A stretch of 64,000 bases of DNA, from contig NZ_NSJB01000012.1 in assembly GCF_002285265.1 (NCBI RefSeq), positions 22,399 through 86,398 of the forward strand, given 5' to 3'. The DNA comes from Vandammella animalimorsus. GTDB lineage: Bacteria > Pseudomonadota > Gammaproteobacteria > Burkholderiales > Burkholderiaceae_C. Below are positions 9,271 through 18,182 of this stretch, piece after piece. The notes under the pieces are model-generated. The model saw only the letters and a list, made by a program, of their open reading frames with translations. It did not search any database and was not told the origin of the DNA. Numbering within the stretch: position 1 is the stretch's first letter; the number at the start of each line of letters is the position of its first letter. The position numbers and the translations under genes were made by a program.

Positions 9271-9605
9271 GCCCCCAGGGCAAGCCTGCCAAGTGCGATA
9301 TCAGGCGTACTACGCAAGCCCACCCGCTCAACCCGTGGGCGCCAGCGCCATAGGCGCAGCGCCCGGCAAACCGCCGTTTGATTTCGGCCCGCGCCTGCCT
9401 GCCAGCCCTGCGGGCCTGCCTTCAAAAAAAAAATTTCACCCCGCCCGTATCCCTTTTTCGCGCTCGTGCGGCATAGGGGATAGCCAGGCGTGTGGCCGCC
9501 CCGGCCCTGCATGTGCCCCATGTGCATGCAGGTGCGGGGGCGGCAGGGCGCGCCAGGCCACAGCCCGATTGACCCTCCCCCTGCCGCCACGAAAGGAGCG
9601 CCCTC
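9271..9605 (+). other. gene-free leader of TonB receptor 1
   Basis: No gene is supported here. It holds a run of nine to ten A (about 9426) and an inverted repeat CTGCATG...CATGCAG near 9510-9535 that could form a hairpin in the receptor mRNA leader. A promoter for the FecI-type sigma factor is expected here but I cannot point to it. Confidence 0.5.
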
Positions 9606-12134
9606 ATGGCCCGCCGCGCCATTTCCATCGCCGTCCCCACCGCCATCCCCGTCACCCTTGCCACCGGCCGCCCCCGCCGCCTCACGCCAGCCGCCATACA
9701 GACACGGGCGCGGCCGCATGGCCTGCGCCCCAGCGCGCTGGCATTGGCCGCATTCGCCACCGCCAGCCTGGCCGCTGGCGGCGCGCTGCTGCCCGCCCGC
9801 AGCGCCCAGGCCCAAACCGCCGCCACCGCCACCCAGGCCACTGCCCCGGCCACGCGCCACTACCACCTGCCCGCCGGGCCGCTGGGCGCCTCGCTGGCGG
9901 CCTTTGCCGGGCAGGCCGGGCTGCTGCTGTCCTTCGACCCGGCGCTGACCCAGGGCCGCCAAGCCCCCGCCCTGCAAGGCCAGCACAGCCCGCAAAGCGG
10001 CCTGGCCGCGCTGCTGGCCGGCAGCGGCCTGCAAGCCGTGCAGCAGGCCGACGGCAGCTTCACGCTGCGCCGCGCCCCGGCCCCCGCGCGCGCCGCGGAT
10101 GCCAGCGTGCAAACCCTGCCCGCCGTCACCGTGCAAGCCGCGCCCGAAACCGCCACCGGCCCCGTGCCGGGCTACGCCGCGCGCCGCAGCGCCACGGCCA
10201 CCAAGACCGATACGCCGCTGTTGGAGACGCCGCAGTCCATCAGCGTGGTGGGCGCCGAGGAAATCGAAGACCGCGGCGCCAGCAACTTGATGGAAATCGG
10301 CCGTTATACGGCCGGCGTGCAGGTAGAGTCGTATGGCAATGGCGCGCATTACAACTGGATCAGCCTGCGCGGTTTCAATGCCAACGCTTCCACCTACGTC
10401 AACGGCCTGCGCGCGCCTTCGTCGGGCTATGTCTCGCGGCTGACGAACCCGTTCGAGGTAGAGCGCTTCGAGGCGCTGCGCGGCCCCAGCTCGGCGCTGT
10501 ATGGCCTGGGCGATGCGGGCGGCGTCATCAACGTCATCACCAAGCAGGCCGGGCCAGAAGCTGAGCGGCAGGTGCAGGCCGAGCTGGGCAGCCACCGCAA
10601 GGCGCTGGGCGTGGACGTGGGCGGCGCGCTGGATGCGCAGCGCAGCCTGCACTGGCGCGTGGTGGCCGCGGCCAACCACAACCGGCATTTCTTCGCCATT
10701 CCCGGCCATGGTCGCCAGACTTACCGTAGCCATGTGCTGGCCCCTTCATTGAGCTGGACGCCCAATGCCGACACCACGCTGACGCTGCATGGCCGCTGGT
10801 TCCGCAAGCAGGGGGCGGATCAGGAAACGCAGTTTCTGGGCGCCGACCGCCAGTCGTCCAGCGGCTGGAGCAACAGCAACCCGAGCTTCAGCTTCGGCAA
10901 TACCCGGCAAGGCGAATGGGGCTACCAGTTCAGCCACCGCCTGCACGCTGGCTGGTCGATCCAGCAGCGCTTCGTGAGCGGCAGCCACCGTTTTCATGGC
11001 GGCTGGCTGTATGGCGAAGGCCCGGCCGACCCGCAAACGGGCGAGCTGGCGCAAACCGCCTATGAAAACGACAACCGCATGCGCCACACCGCGCTGGACA
11101 CGCAGCTGCAAGGCCAGTGGCACAGCGGCCGCGTGCGCCACACGCTGGCGCTGGGGCTGGATGCGCATGCATCGCGCTTTGCCAGCGTCAACCGCGACGA
11201 TCCGGCAGAAAGCCTGAACATCTTCCTGCCGCCAGAGGCGCAATACCGCCGCCCCGTGCCGCCGCCCACCACGGTCAATACCGATGAGCAAACGCGCCAG
11301 CGCCAGATTGGCCTGTACCTGCAAGACCAGATGCAGCACGGCCCCTGGCGGCTGACGCTGGGCGGGCGCTATGACCGCGTGCACACGCGCCTGGACAACC
11401 GGCTGGACGGCTCGCAAACGCGCGAGAAGGATGGTGCCTTCTCCGGCCGCGTGGCGCTGGGCCATGTCTGGCCCAGCGGCTGGGCGCCGTACCTGAGCTA
11501 CGCCACCTCCTTCCTGCCCGAAAGCGGCGCCGATGCCCACGGCGCGCTGTTCAAGCCCACGCGCGGCCAGCAGTGGGAACTGGGCCTGAAATGGCAGCCC
11601 AGCGGGCGCGAGCTGCTGCTCACCGCCGCCGTGTTCGACCTGCGCAAGACCAACGTGCCCACCAATGATCCCGAGCACTACGGCCACCGGCGCCAGACCG
11701 GCGAAGTGCGCTCGCGCGGGCTGGAGCTGGAAGCCAAGGGCGCGCTCACCCGCCAGCTCAAGCTCACCGCCCAGCTCACCGTGCAGGACGTGAAGATTGC
11801 CCGCAGCGAGGACGGCGACCAGGGCAACCGGGTGGACAACGTGCCGCGCATGCTGGCCTCCGCCTGGCTGGACTACCGCCTTGCCGCCGCACCCGGCCTG
11901 AGCGCCGGCCTGGGGGTGCGCCACACCGGCAGCCGCTACGCCTACAGCGACAACCAGATCGCCATGCCCGCCCACACCCTGCTGGACGCCGCGCTGCGCT
12001 ACGAGCGCGGCCCCTGGCAGGCGGCGCTGAACGTCAGCAACCTGAGCAACAAGCGCTATGCATCGAGCTACGGCTGGGGCTACTACCCCGGCCTGCCGCG
12101 CACGGTGACGGCCAGCCTGAAGTACCGCTTCTGA
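9606..12134 (+). CDS. TonB-dependent siderophore receptor with signalling domain (locus 1), 842 aa
   Basis: Outer-membrane ferric-siderophore importer that also signals through FecR/FecI. After a long basic N-terminus with a signal sequence ending near residue 70 (RSAQAQT), an STN (secretin/TonB N-terminal) domain covers about residues 78-150, the signature of receptors that talk to a FecR protein. A TonB-box-like LPAVTVQA near residue 172 leads into the plug, then a 22-strand beta-barrel ending in the usual terminal aromatic (KYRF). The ATG has AAAGGAG eight bases upstream. The ligand cannot be told from sequence. A short stretch around the TonB box is almost identical to the receptor at 31834. 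Confidence 0.92.
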   Translation: MARRAISIAVPTAIPVTLATGRPRRLTPAAIQTRARPHGLRPSALALAAFATASLAAGGALLPARSAQAQTAATATQATAPATRHYHLPAGPLGASLAAFAGQAGLLLSFDPALTQGRQAPALQGQHSPQSGLAALLAGSGLQAVQQADGSFTLRRAPAPARAADASVQTLPAVTVQAAPETATGPVPGYAARRSATATKTDTPLLETPQSISVVGAEEIEDRGASNLMEIGRYTAGVQVESYGNGAHYNWISLRGFNANASTYVNGLRAPSSGYVSRLTNPFEVERFEALRGPSSALYGLGDAGGVINVITKQAGPEAERQVQAELGSHRKALGVDVGGALDAQRSLHWRVVAAANHNRHFFAIPGHGRQTYRSHVLAPSLSWTPNADTTLTLHGRWFRKQGADQETQFLGADRQSSSGWSNSNPSFSFGNTRQGEWGYQFSHRLHAGWSIQQRFVSGSHRFHGGWLYGEGPADPQTGELAQTAYENDNRMRHTALDTQLQGQWHSGRVRHTLALGLDAHASRFASVNRDDPAESLNIFLPPEAQYRRPVPPPTTVNTDEQTRQRQIGLYLQDQMQHGPWRLTLGGRYDRVHTRLDNRLDGSQTREKDGAFSGRVALGHVWPSGWAPYLSYATSFLPESGADAHGALFKPTRGQQWELGLKWQPSGRELLLTAAVFDLRKTNVPTNDPEHYGHRRQTGEVRSRGLELEAKGALTRQLKLTAQLTVQDVKIARSEDGDQGNRVDNVPRMLASAWLDYRLAAAPGLSAGLGVRHTGSRYAYSDNQIAMPAHTLLDAALRYERGPWQAALNVSNLSNKRYASSYGWGYYPGLPRTVTASLKYRF

Positions 12135-12165
12135 CGTGCCGCTTCTGGCTTCTGTTGTGACAACG

Positions 12166-12279
12166 CAGCCCGGCAGCTGCAACTGCCTGGCCGCCAAGAC
12201 CTACGTCGCCCATTGCACCTACGGCTGCCTCTACAGCGAGCCGCGCACCGCGACGGCCAGCGTGACCTGGCGCTGGTGA
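12166..12279 (+). pseudogene. orphan C-terminal tail of another TonB receptor
   Basis: About 30 bases after the receptor stop codon a plus-strand frame reads NCLAAKTYVAHCTYGCLY then SEPRTATASVTWRW and a stop at 12277-12279. This is the typical closing strand of siderophore receptors (N-L-x-x-K-x-Y-V-x-x-C...R-T-x-x-x-x-V-x-x-R-W). It has no start codon or upstream barrel. I infer the leftover 3' end of a receptor gene that was replaced or truncated. Confidence 0.6.
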
Positions 12280-12487
12280 GCGCCCGCCGGGCCTGGCGGC
12301 CCGGCTGCGCTTGCACCGCACGCTCGCACCGAGGAAAACCTTGTGCCGCTGCCAGCGCCTGTGCAAGGGTGCTGGCTTGGCCAGAGTGGTGGTGTGGCAG
12401 CCGCCACGGCTTGTTTGCCGCCGCAGCTTGCGGCAAACCGCCCCACGCCCAGACAAAAAAGCCGGGCATGGCGCAGGCTCCGCCAAT
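12280..12487. other. gene-free stretch with a hairpin
   Basis: No coding signal. A perfect 9-bp hairpin (12413-12421 with 12430-12438) without a T-run lies in the middle; it may end the receptor transcript. Confidence 0.4.
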
Positions 12488-12523
12488 GAAAAACCCCTTG
12501 CAGCTTGCGCTGCAAGGGGTTTG
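12488..12523 (-). terminator. terminator of the tRNA-Ala-Glu-Asp operon
   Basis: On the minus strand, five bases after tRNA-Asp, a 12-bp perfect stem (AAACCCCTTGCA with its complement) is followed by a T-run. Strong intrinsic terminator. Confidence 0.92.
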
Positions 12524-12527
12524 GTCT

Positions 12528-12604
12528 TGGCGGAGCGGACGGGGCTCGAACCCGCGACCCCCGGCGTGACAGGCCGGTATTCTAACCAACTGAACTACCG
12601 CTCC
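12528..12604 (-). tRNA. tRNA-Asp (GTC)
   Basis: 77 nt including encoded CCA. Acceptor GGAGCGG pairs with CCGCTCC, anticodon loop CTGTCAC gives anticodon GTC, T-arm GGGTTCGAGCCCC region is intact. Third gene of a tRNA operon. Confidence 0.95.
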
Positions 12605-12656
12605 TGGTAGCGGAGCGTTCGCCGGCTTTGATGCAACCGGCCAAGTGCTCTGGACT

Positions 12657-12732
12657 TGGCGACCCTACGGGGATTCGAACCCCGGTACCCACCGTGAAAG
12701 GGTGGTGTCCTAGGCCTCTAGACGATAGGGTC
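12657..12732 (-). tRNA. tRNA-Glu (TTC)
   Basis: 76 nt with CCA. Acceptor GACCCTA pairs with TAGGGTC; anticodon loop CTTTCAC gives TTC; TTCGAAT T-loop present. It lies downstream of gltX, which encodes the enzyme that charges it. Confidence 0.95.
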
Positions 12733-12770
12733 GTAGCCTTTGGACTTCAGGCCCTGCGGGCCTGGTGTTT

Positions 12771-12846
<76 letters not shown>

Positions 12847-12963
12847 AAATTTTGCTGCCTTGGACTGCCCCAGGGCTTTTGCTGGTCTTCGCTTTTGCTT
12901 TCGTCTTGCCAGCCGTTTGTCTTGGGCTTGGCTTTCAAGATTTCGTCATCAGCGAAGCCTCGC

Positions 12964-12993
12964 ATTGTATAGCAATTTTCAGCGCTTTTGCAA
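12964..12993 (-). promoter_or_regulatory. candidate promoter of the tRNA-Ala-Glu-Asp operon
   Basis: On the minus strand TTGCAA (12988-12993) and TACAAT (12964-12969) are 18 bases apart. The -35 lies inside the 3' end of gltX, so the tRNAs can be made both by read-through and from their own promoter. Confidence 0.5.
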
Positions 12994-14400
12994 AAGTTCG
13001 AGAATTTTTTTCTGTCCCATCAATTCGAACACAGCGTCGATGGATGGCGTCTGCGCCACGCCCATGGTCAGCACGCGCGCGGGCATGGCCAGCTGGGGCA
13101 TTTTCAGGCCCTGTTCCTTGAGCACTTGCTTGAAGGCGGCGCTGATGTGCGCGGCCTGCCACTGCGGCAGTGCGGCCAGGGCCAGGGCCAGGGCGTCGAG
13201 CGCCGGGCCGATGGCTGCGGTGACGTGCTGCTCGTAGTCGGCCTGGTTGATGCTGGGCTGCTCGCTGTAGAAGGGCTGGGCCCAGCGGGCCAGGTCTTCG
13301 AGGGTTTCGCAGCGGTCCTTGAAGAGCGCGACGATGGCCGGCAGGCGGCCATCGGCCAAGGCGGCGGCCTGGATGCCGCGCGCGGCCAGGCGCGGCGCCA
13401 GCAGTTCGGCCAGGGCGGTGTCGCTGGCCATTTTCATGTGCTGGGCATTGACCCAGCGCAGCTTGGCTTCGTCAAAGCGCGCGGCGCTGCTGCCCAGGTG
13501 ATCCAGATCGAACCACTGCAGGAATTGCTCGCGCGAGAAGATTTCGTCATCACCATGGCTCCAGCCCAGACGCGCCAGGTAGTTGACCATGGCATCGGCC
13601 AGATAGCCTTCGTCGCGGTATTGCGTCACGGCCTTGGCGCCGTGGCGCTTGCTCATCTTCTCGCCCTGTTCGTTGAGCACGGTGGGCAGGTGGGCATAGA
13701 CGGGCGGCTCTTTGCCCAATGCGCGGAAGATGTTGATCTGGCGCGGGGTGTTGTTGACGTGGTCGTCGCCGCGGATGACGTGGGTGATGCCCATGTCGAT
13801 GTCGTCCACCACCACGCAGAAGTTGTAGGTGGGCGTGCCATCGGGGCGGGCGATGACGAGATCGTCCAGCTCGTCATTGCGGATTTCGATGCGGCCCTTG
13901 ACCTTGTCGTCCCAGGCGACCACGCCGCCTTGCGGGTTCTTGAAGCGCAGCACGGGCTGCACGCCTTCGGGCACGGGCGGCAGTTGTTTGCCCGGCTCGG
14001 GCCGCCAGGTGCCGTCGTAGCGGGGCTTTTGCTTGGCGGCCATCTGGCGCTCGCGCAGGGCATCGAGCTCGGCCACGCTCATGTAGCAGGGGTAGACCAA
14101 ACCTTGGGCCTGCATCTGCGCCAGCACTTCTTTGTAGCGCTCCATGCGCTGCATTTGATAGAACGGGCCTTCGTCGGGCGTCATGCCCAGCCAGGCCATG
14201 CTCTCCAGAATCACATCGACGGCGGCCTGGGTGGAGCGCTCCTGGTCGGTGTCTTCGATGCGCAGGATGAAGTCGCCGCCGTTGGCCTTGGCAAAGGCCC
14301 AGGGATACAGCGCGGAGCGGATGTTGCCCAGGTGGATGAAGCCGGTGGGCGAGGGGGCGAAGCGGGTGCGGACTTTGCCGCCAGTGGCTTGGGTGCTCAT
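12979..14400 (-). CDS. gltX: glutamyl-tRNA synthetase, 473 aa
   Basis: Charges tRNA-Glu. Class I signatures are clear: [13 protein letters not shown] (HIGH motif as HLGN) at the N-terminus and KMSKRHGAK near residue 250. Length matches the bacterial enzyme; the C-terminal half is the anticodon-binding domain. The ATG at 14400 gives the expected start just before VRTRFAPSP. It is 63 bases downstream of metZ on the same strand and directly upstream of a tRNA operon that includes tRNA-Glu. Confidence 0.96.
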   Translation of the reverse strand: MSTQATGGKVRTRFAPSPTGFIHLGNIRSALYPWAFAKANGGDFILRIEDTDQERSTQAAVDVILESMAWLGMTPDEGPFYQMQRMERYKEVLAQMQAQGLVYPCYMSVAELDALRERQMAAKQKPRYDGTWRPEPGKQLPPVPEGVQPVLRFKNPQGGVVAWDDKVKGRIEIRNDELDDLVIARPDGTPTYNFCVVVDDIDMGITHVIRGDDHVNNTPRQINIFRALGKEPPVYAHLPTVLNEQGEKMSKRHGAKAVTQYRDEGYLADAMVNYLARLGWSHGDDEIFSREQFLQWFDLDHLGSSAARFDEAKLRWVNAQHMKMASDTALAELLAPRLAARGIQAAALADGRLPAIVALFKDRCETLEDLARWAQPFYSEQPSINQADYEQHVTAAIGPALDALALALAALPQWQAAHISAAFKQVLKEQGLKMPQLAMPARVLTMGVAQTPSIDAVFELMGQKKILELLQKR

Positions 14401-14463
14401 GGTGCGTGCGGGTGGTGCTGGGTGTGTGGCGGATGGGGGCTCGAATGGGGGCTCAAATAGGGC

Positions 14464-15702
14464 TCACAAGGCCTGCAGGCCACGCTGCAGATCGCGCTGC
14501 AGGTCGTCCGGGTGCTCCAGCCCGACTGAGATGCGCAGCAGCCCCTGGCCAATGCCGGCGGCCTGGCGCTGCGCCTCACTCAGCCGGCCGTGCGAGGTGG
14601 TGGCCGGGTGCGAGATGGTGGTCTTGACGTCGCCGAGGTTGGTGGTGCGGCTGAGCAGCTGGCATTGGTCGATGAGGGCAAAGGCATTGGCGCGCAGTTG
14701 CTCGGGCGATTGGCCAGGCACTTCAAAGGCCAGCACCGCGCCGCCTGCGCCGCCTTGCTGGCGCATGGCCAGCGCGTGCTGCGGGTGGCTGGCCAGGCCC
14801 GGGTAGTAGACCCGCCCGACCTTGGGGTGCTGCTCCAGCCACTGGGCCAACGCCAGCGCATGGCGGCTTTGGGCCTGCATGCGCACGAACAGGGTTTCCA
14901 TGCTTTTGAGCACGACCCAGGCATTGAAGGGCGAGAGGCTGAAGCCGGCCGTGCGCAGGTAGGGGCCGAGCTTTTGCTCCACCAGCGCATGGCTGCCGCA
15001 GACGGCGCCAGCCATCACCCGGCCCTGCCCTTCGAGGAATTTGGTGCCCGAGTGCAGCACGAAATCGGCCCCCAGCGGCGCGGCCTGTTGCAGCGCAGGC
15101 GTCAAAAAGGAGTTGTCCACCGCCAGCCAGGCGCCGCTGTTGTGCGCCAGATCGGCCAGAGCCTGGATGTCGCAGACCTCGGTCAGCGGATTGGTGGGCG
15201 TCTCCGCAAACAGCAGCCTGGTGCGCCCGGGGCGGATGGCCTGGCGCCATTCGTTCACGTCGGTCTGCGAGACGAAGCTCGTTTCCACGCCAAAGCGCTG
15301 CAGCTCACTGCCCAGCAGCCTGATGGTGGAGCCAAACATGGAGCGCGAGGCGACGATGTGGTCGCCGCTTTGCAGCAGGCCATAGGCCAGCGTGGCGATC
15401 GCCGCCATGCCGGTGGCCGTGCCCAGCGCGCACTCGGTGCCCTCAAGTGCGGCCAGGCGCTGCTCGAAGCTGGTGACGGTGGGGTTGGCGGTGCGGGTGT
15501 AGGTAAAGCCCGGCTGCTCACCGGCAAAGCGCTGCGCCGATGTTGCGGCATCGGGCTGCACGTAGCTGCTGGTGAGGAACAGGGCTTCGGAATGCTCGCC
15601 GTACTGGCTGGGCGCCAGGGCCTGGCGCACGGCTAGGCTCTGGCGGTGCAGGCCCTCCGGCAAGGGCGAAGAGGTTTCTGGGTCGGTCACGGGAAATTCC
15701 AT
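14464..15702 (-). CDS. metZ: O-succinylhomoserine sulfhydrylase, 412 aa
   Basis: PLP enzyme of the Cys/Met metabolism family that makes homocysteine from O-succinylhomoserine and sulfide (methionine synthesis). The PLP lysine is in HSGTKFLEGQGR; the FTYTRTANPTV segment and the C-terminal SRTTNLGDVKTTISHP match MetZ better than cystathionine gamma-synthase. Start chosen at ATG 15702 (MEFPVTDPET), as upstream residues look like a shadow frame. It lies between rimM and gltX on the same strand and could share a transcript with gltX. Confidence 0.88.
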   Translation of the reverse strand: MEFPVTDPETSSPLPEGLHRQSLAVRQALAPSQYGEHSEALFLTSSYVQPDAATSAQRFAGEQPGFTYTRTANPTVTSFEQRLAALEGTECALGTATGMAAIATLAYGLLQSGDHIVASRSMFGSTIRLLGSELQRFGVETSFVSQTDVNEWRQAIRPGRTRLLFAETPTNPLTEVCDIQALADLAHNSGAWLAVDNSFLTPALQQAAPLGADFVLHSGTKFLEGQGRVMAGAVCGSHALVEQKLGPYLRTAGFSLSPFNAWVVLKSMETLFVRMQAQSRHALALAQWLEQHPKVGRVYYPGLASHPQHALAMRQQGGAGGAVLAFEVPGQSPEQLRANAFALIDQCQLLSRTTNLGDVKTTISHPATTSHGRLSEAQRQAAGIGQGLLRISVGLEHPDDLQRDLQRGLQAL

Positions 15703-15796
15703 TGAGTTGCGGGCCCACGGCGCCGCTGCGCCTGGGCAGGCTTGCCGGTGTCGGCAGCGCGCGCCGCGCCTGCCGCGTGCATGGGGCAAGCTGCCA

Positions 15797-16501
15797 TCAG
15801 TAATCGGGCTGCCAGTCCACGACGATCTGCCCATCGGTCAGCGAAACGCTGTCCACATAGGCATCGACGAAGGGGATCAGGTGTTCGCGCAGGCGCGGCG
15901 CAGGCGCATCGGGAGCATCGGCCGGGGGCTGCTCGCGCACCACCAGCACCGACTGCGGGCCGTTGGAGAGCATCTCAGCCACCGTGCCCAGCACCACGGC
16001 CTGCCGGTTGCGCACCTGCAGGCCGAGCAGATCCACCCAGTAGAACTCGCCCTCGGGCAGCGCCGGGAAGGCGCTGCGCGGCAAGGCAATGGTGGCGCCG
16101 CGCAGGGCCTGCGCCACATCGCGGTCGTCAACGCCCTGCAGCTGCGCCACCAGCGCATCGCCTTGCGGCTTGAGCTGCAGCACATGCACCTGCAGCGGCG
16201 CATCGAAATGGCGCGGGCCCTGGCGGCGCCGCGCATCGGGCGGCGCGATGAACCAGTCGCGCGCCTCGTGCAGAGCATCGGCATCGGCGCTGAACGGCGC
16301 GAGCTTGATCCAGCCGCGCACGCCCCAGGCCCCGGTGATGCGCGCCAGGTCGATCAGGGGCGCGGGCGGCGCCTTGGCCATCAGTTGCGCCAAGGCCTGG
16401 CGCAACTGCGGCCCCGCAGGCGCGGCCGCCTCGGGCGATGGCGTGGGCCCGGCTGCGGCGCGGGCGCTGGCACGGGGATGGGTGGGCTTGCGGTGCGGCA
16501 T
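15797..16501 (-). CDS. rimM: ribosome maturation factor RimM, about 234 aa
   Basis: Assists assembly of the 30S subunit head. The RimM core begins at LIDLARITGAWGVRGW and ends with the PRC-barrel (EFYWVDLLGLQVRNR, HLIPFVDAYVDSV). Relative to the family there is a Pro/Ala-rich N-terminal extension of about 40 residues if the ATG at 16501 is used; an internal ATG at 16381 (MAKAPPAP) would give a standard-length protein, and neither has a good ribosome-binding site. In related genomes rpsP-rimM-trmD-rplS form one operon; here rimM is followed by metZ, and trmD and rplS are absent from the window. Confidence 0.88.
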   Translation of the reverse strand: MPHRKPTHPRASARAAAGPTPSPEAAAPAGPQLRQALAQLMAKAPPAPLIDLARITGAWGVRGWIKLAPFSADADALHEARDWFIAPPDARRRQGPRHFDAPLQVHVLQLKPQGDALVAQLQGVDDRDVAQALRGATIALPRSAFPALPEGEFYWVDLLGLQVRNRQAVVLGTVAEMLSNGPQSVLVVREQPPADAPDAPAPRLREHLIPFVDAYVDSVSLTDGQIVVDWQPDY

Positions 16502-16612
16502 AAGCGAATGGGCAGGTTCGGGCGGCCTGGGCAGCTTGGACGGCCTGGGGGGCTGGCAGGCCTTGCGGGCGACGCGCCTGGCGCGTGGCGCGTGGCGCAT
16601 GCGCCAGGCCAT

Positions 16613-16652
16613 AAAAAAACAGGCGCTGCACCACTTGCGTGGCCAGGGCCTG
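16613..16652 (-). terminator. second terminator-like hairpin between rpsP and rimM
   Basis: On the minus strand a CAGGC...GCCTG stem enclosing CCAC-GCAA-GTGG is followed by seven T (16613-16619). It would separate rimM expression from rpsP. Confidence 0.5.
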
Positions 16653-16706
16653 TCGATTGCCAACGGGCAGCGGCCAGGAAACCCGCGCCGCCCGAAAGAC
16701 CTCGCG

Positions 16707-16728
16707 CAAAAGGCCCGCCTGGGGCCTC
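16707..16728 (-). terminator. terminator after rpsP
   Basis: On the minus strand AGGCCC-loop-GGGCCT followed by TTT, 13 bases after the rpsP stop. Short but well placed. Confidence 0.6.
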
Positions 16729-16740
16729 TTGCTCTGTGCA

Positions 16741-16998
16741 TCAAGCAGCCACTTGCTGCTTGGCCGATTGCTTGATCAGGCGCTGCACGGTCTCCGATGC
16801 CTGGGCGCCCACGCCTTGCCAGTAGCTCAGGCGGTCATGGCTGAGCTGCAGGCCTTGCTCGGCGCCACGGGCGTTGGGGTTGTAGTAGCCAATGCGCTCG
16901 ATGAAGCGGCCATCGCGGCGCACGCGCTTGTCGGCCACGACGATGTTGTAAAACGGACGGGCCTTGGAGCCGCCGCGGGAGAGTCTGATTACGACCAT
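16741..16998 (-). CDS. rpsP: 30S ribosomal protein S16, 85 aa
   Basis: Small-subunit ribosomal protein. Begins [17 protein letters not shown], the conserved S16 N-terminus, and has normal length. The ATG at 16998 has AAGGAA ten bases upstream. A TATAAT box lies about 130 bases upstream and a terminator follows the gene, so most rpsP mRNA may be monocistronic rather than continuing into rimM. Confidence 0.97.
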   Translation of the reverse strand: MVVIRLSRGGSKARPFYNIVVADKRVRRDGRFIERIGYYNPNARGAEQGLQLSHDRLSYWQGVGAQASETVQRLIKQSAKQQVAA

Positions 16999-17129
16999 TG
17001 CGAGAATTTCCTTTGGGCCTGCATGGCTGGCGCGCAAGCAAAACCCGCGCGGCACATGCAAAAAAATCCGCAGCGTTGAGAGACACGCGACATGACCACC
17101 CGGCCAGCGACGACGCTGCAAAGCGCGCG

Positions 17130-17135
17130 ATTATA
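17130..17135 (-). promoter_or_regulatory. -10 box for rpsP
   Basis: Perfect TATAAT on the minus strand followed by a GC-rich CGCGCGC discriminator, as usual for growth-rate-regulated ribosomal genes. The -35 is not clear (TTGCGC with a 19-base spacer). Confidence 0.5.
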
Positions 17136-17210
17136 GCAACAGCCAGGCGGCGCAGCGCAACCGGCGCTGGCGCCCGCGGCGCGCGACAGGGCAATGGCAC
17201 AATCGCCCCC

Positions 17211-17693
17211 ATGAAGCCGACCGCCCGCACCACCGCCCGCTGCGCCCCCAGCCCCGAGCACGACCAGGCCGGCCCGGCGCATGCCCGGCCGCCGCATGGC
17301 GAGCGCGCCACGCGCCAGCGCGCGGCCATCCGCGCCGTGCTGCAGCGCGAGGCGCGCCCGCTCTCCCCGCCCGAGGTGCTCAGCGCCGCGCAGCAGCTCG
17401 TGCCGGGCCTGGGCATTGCCACGGTGTACCGCAACCTCAAGGCCATGGTCGAGGCCGGCGAGCTCAGCCCCGTGCCGCTGCCGGGCGATCGCCTGTACTA
17501 CGAGCTGGCCCACCAGGCCGAGCACCACCACCACCACTTCCGCTGCCAGGGCTGTGAAAAGGTGTTCGACGTGCACGGCTGCAACGACACCTTCGCGCGC
17601 CTGCTGCCCGAGGGCTTTGTGCTGCAAAGCCACGACATCACGCTCTACGGCCTGTGCCCGGCCTGCAGCGGCAACGGCGACGCGGCCGAGTAA
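17211..17693 (+). CDS. Fur-family transcriptional regulator, 160 aa
   Basis: Metal-responsive repressor of the Fur superfamily. Winged-helix N-terminal domain (RQRAAIRAVLQRE, PPEVLSAAQ, GIATVYRNLKAMVEAGEL), then the His-rich metal site HHHHHFRCQGCEKVFDVHGC and a second CPAC pair near the C-terminus, which together make a structural zinc site. The Arg/Pro-rich first 35 residues are longer than usual. It is more like Zur/PerR-type members than the classical Fur, but the metal cannot be fixed from sequence. A pyrimidine-dimer glycosylase gene follows 51 bases later on the same strand. Confidence 0.85.
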   Translation: MKPTARTTARCAPSPEHDQAGPAHARPPHGERATRQRAAIRAVLQREARPLSPPEVLSAAQQLVPGLGIATVYRNLKAMVEAGELSPVPLPGDRLYYELAHQAEHHHHHFRCQGCEKVFDVHGCNDTFARLLPEGFVLQSHDITLYGLCPACSGNGDAAE

Positions 17694-17744
17694 TGCCCCG
17701 GCGCCCATGCCCCGGCATCTGTATGGCCCAACTGGCATGAGGGC

Positions 17745-18134
17745 ATGACCCGCATCAACCTCGTCGCCCCCGCCGAGCTGTGCGACCAGCACCTGCTGGC
17801 CGAGCACCGCGAGCTCACGCGCATCCCCAACGCCGTCGCCAAGGGCAAATACCGCCTGCAGGGCCAGCCCCAGGACTATTGCCTGGGCACGGGCCACGTG
17901 CGCTTTTTCTTCGACAAGCTGGCGTTCCTGCAGCGCCGCTACGAGGCGCTGCACGCCGAGTGCCTGGCGCGCGGCTTCAAAGTGCAGCACATCTGGCCGG
18001 CCGCACTGCCTGCAGACCCGGCGCTGTGGCAGGACTACACGCCCACCGCCCAGGCCCTGGCGCTGAACCGCGCGCGCATTGCCGAGCGCATGCCGGCCCG
18101 CGCGCGCTTTACCGGCGGCGCCCCAAAAGCCTGA
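17745..18134 (+). CDS. T4 endonuclease V-like pyrimidine dimer DNA glycosylase, 129 aa
   Basis: Repairs UV-induced cyclobutane pyrimidine dimers by base excision. The N-terminus MTRINLVAPAELCDQHLLAE follows phage T4 DenV almost position by position: the catalytic Thr2 (the amine nucleophile after Met removal), Arg3, Arg22, Glu23 and Arg26 are all kept. GTGHVRFFFDKLAFLQRRYE also matches the T4 fold. Length is close to the 138 residues of T4 DenV. It lies behind a Fur-family gene and before the convergent tsaD. There is no other phage gene nearby, so it looks like a domesticated gene. Confidence 0.9.
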   Translation: MTRINLVAPAELCDQHLLAEHRELTRIPNAVAKGKYRLQGQPQDYCLGTGHVRFFFDKLAFLQRRYEALHAECLARGFKVQHIWPAALPADPALWQDYTPTAQALALNRARIAERMPARARFTGGAPKA

Positions 18135-18182
18135 CTGACCGACCCGCCGTGCAGAGACTTTGCGCAGGCTCTGACACTGCTC

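Noticed and set aside
9191..10564. Long plus-strand frame beginning at the VapC-remnant ATG
   Set aside because: Only the first ~26 residues resemble a protein family; the remainder is a Pro/Arg/Ala shadow of the TonB receptor gene.
18130..18182. Inverted CAGAG/CTCTG motif between the dimer glycosylase and tsaD, resembling the palindrome at 44102
   Set aside because: Only five bases per arm; too short to relate the two.
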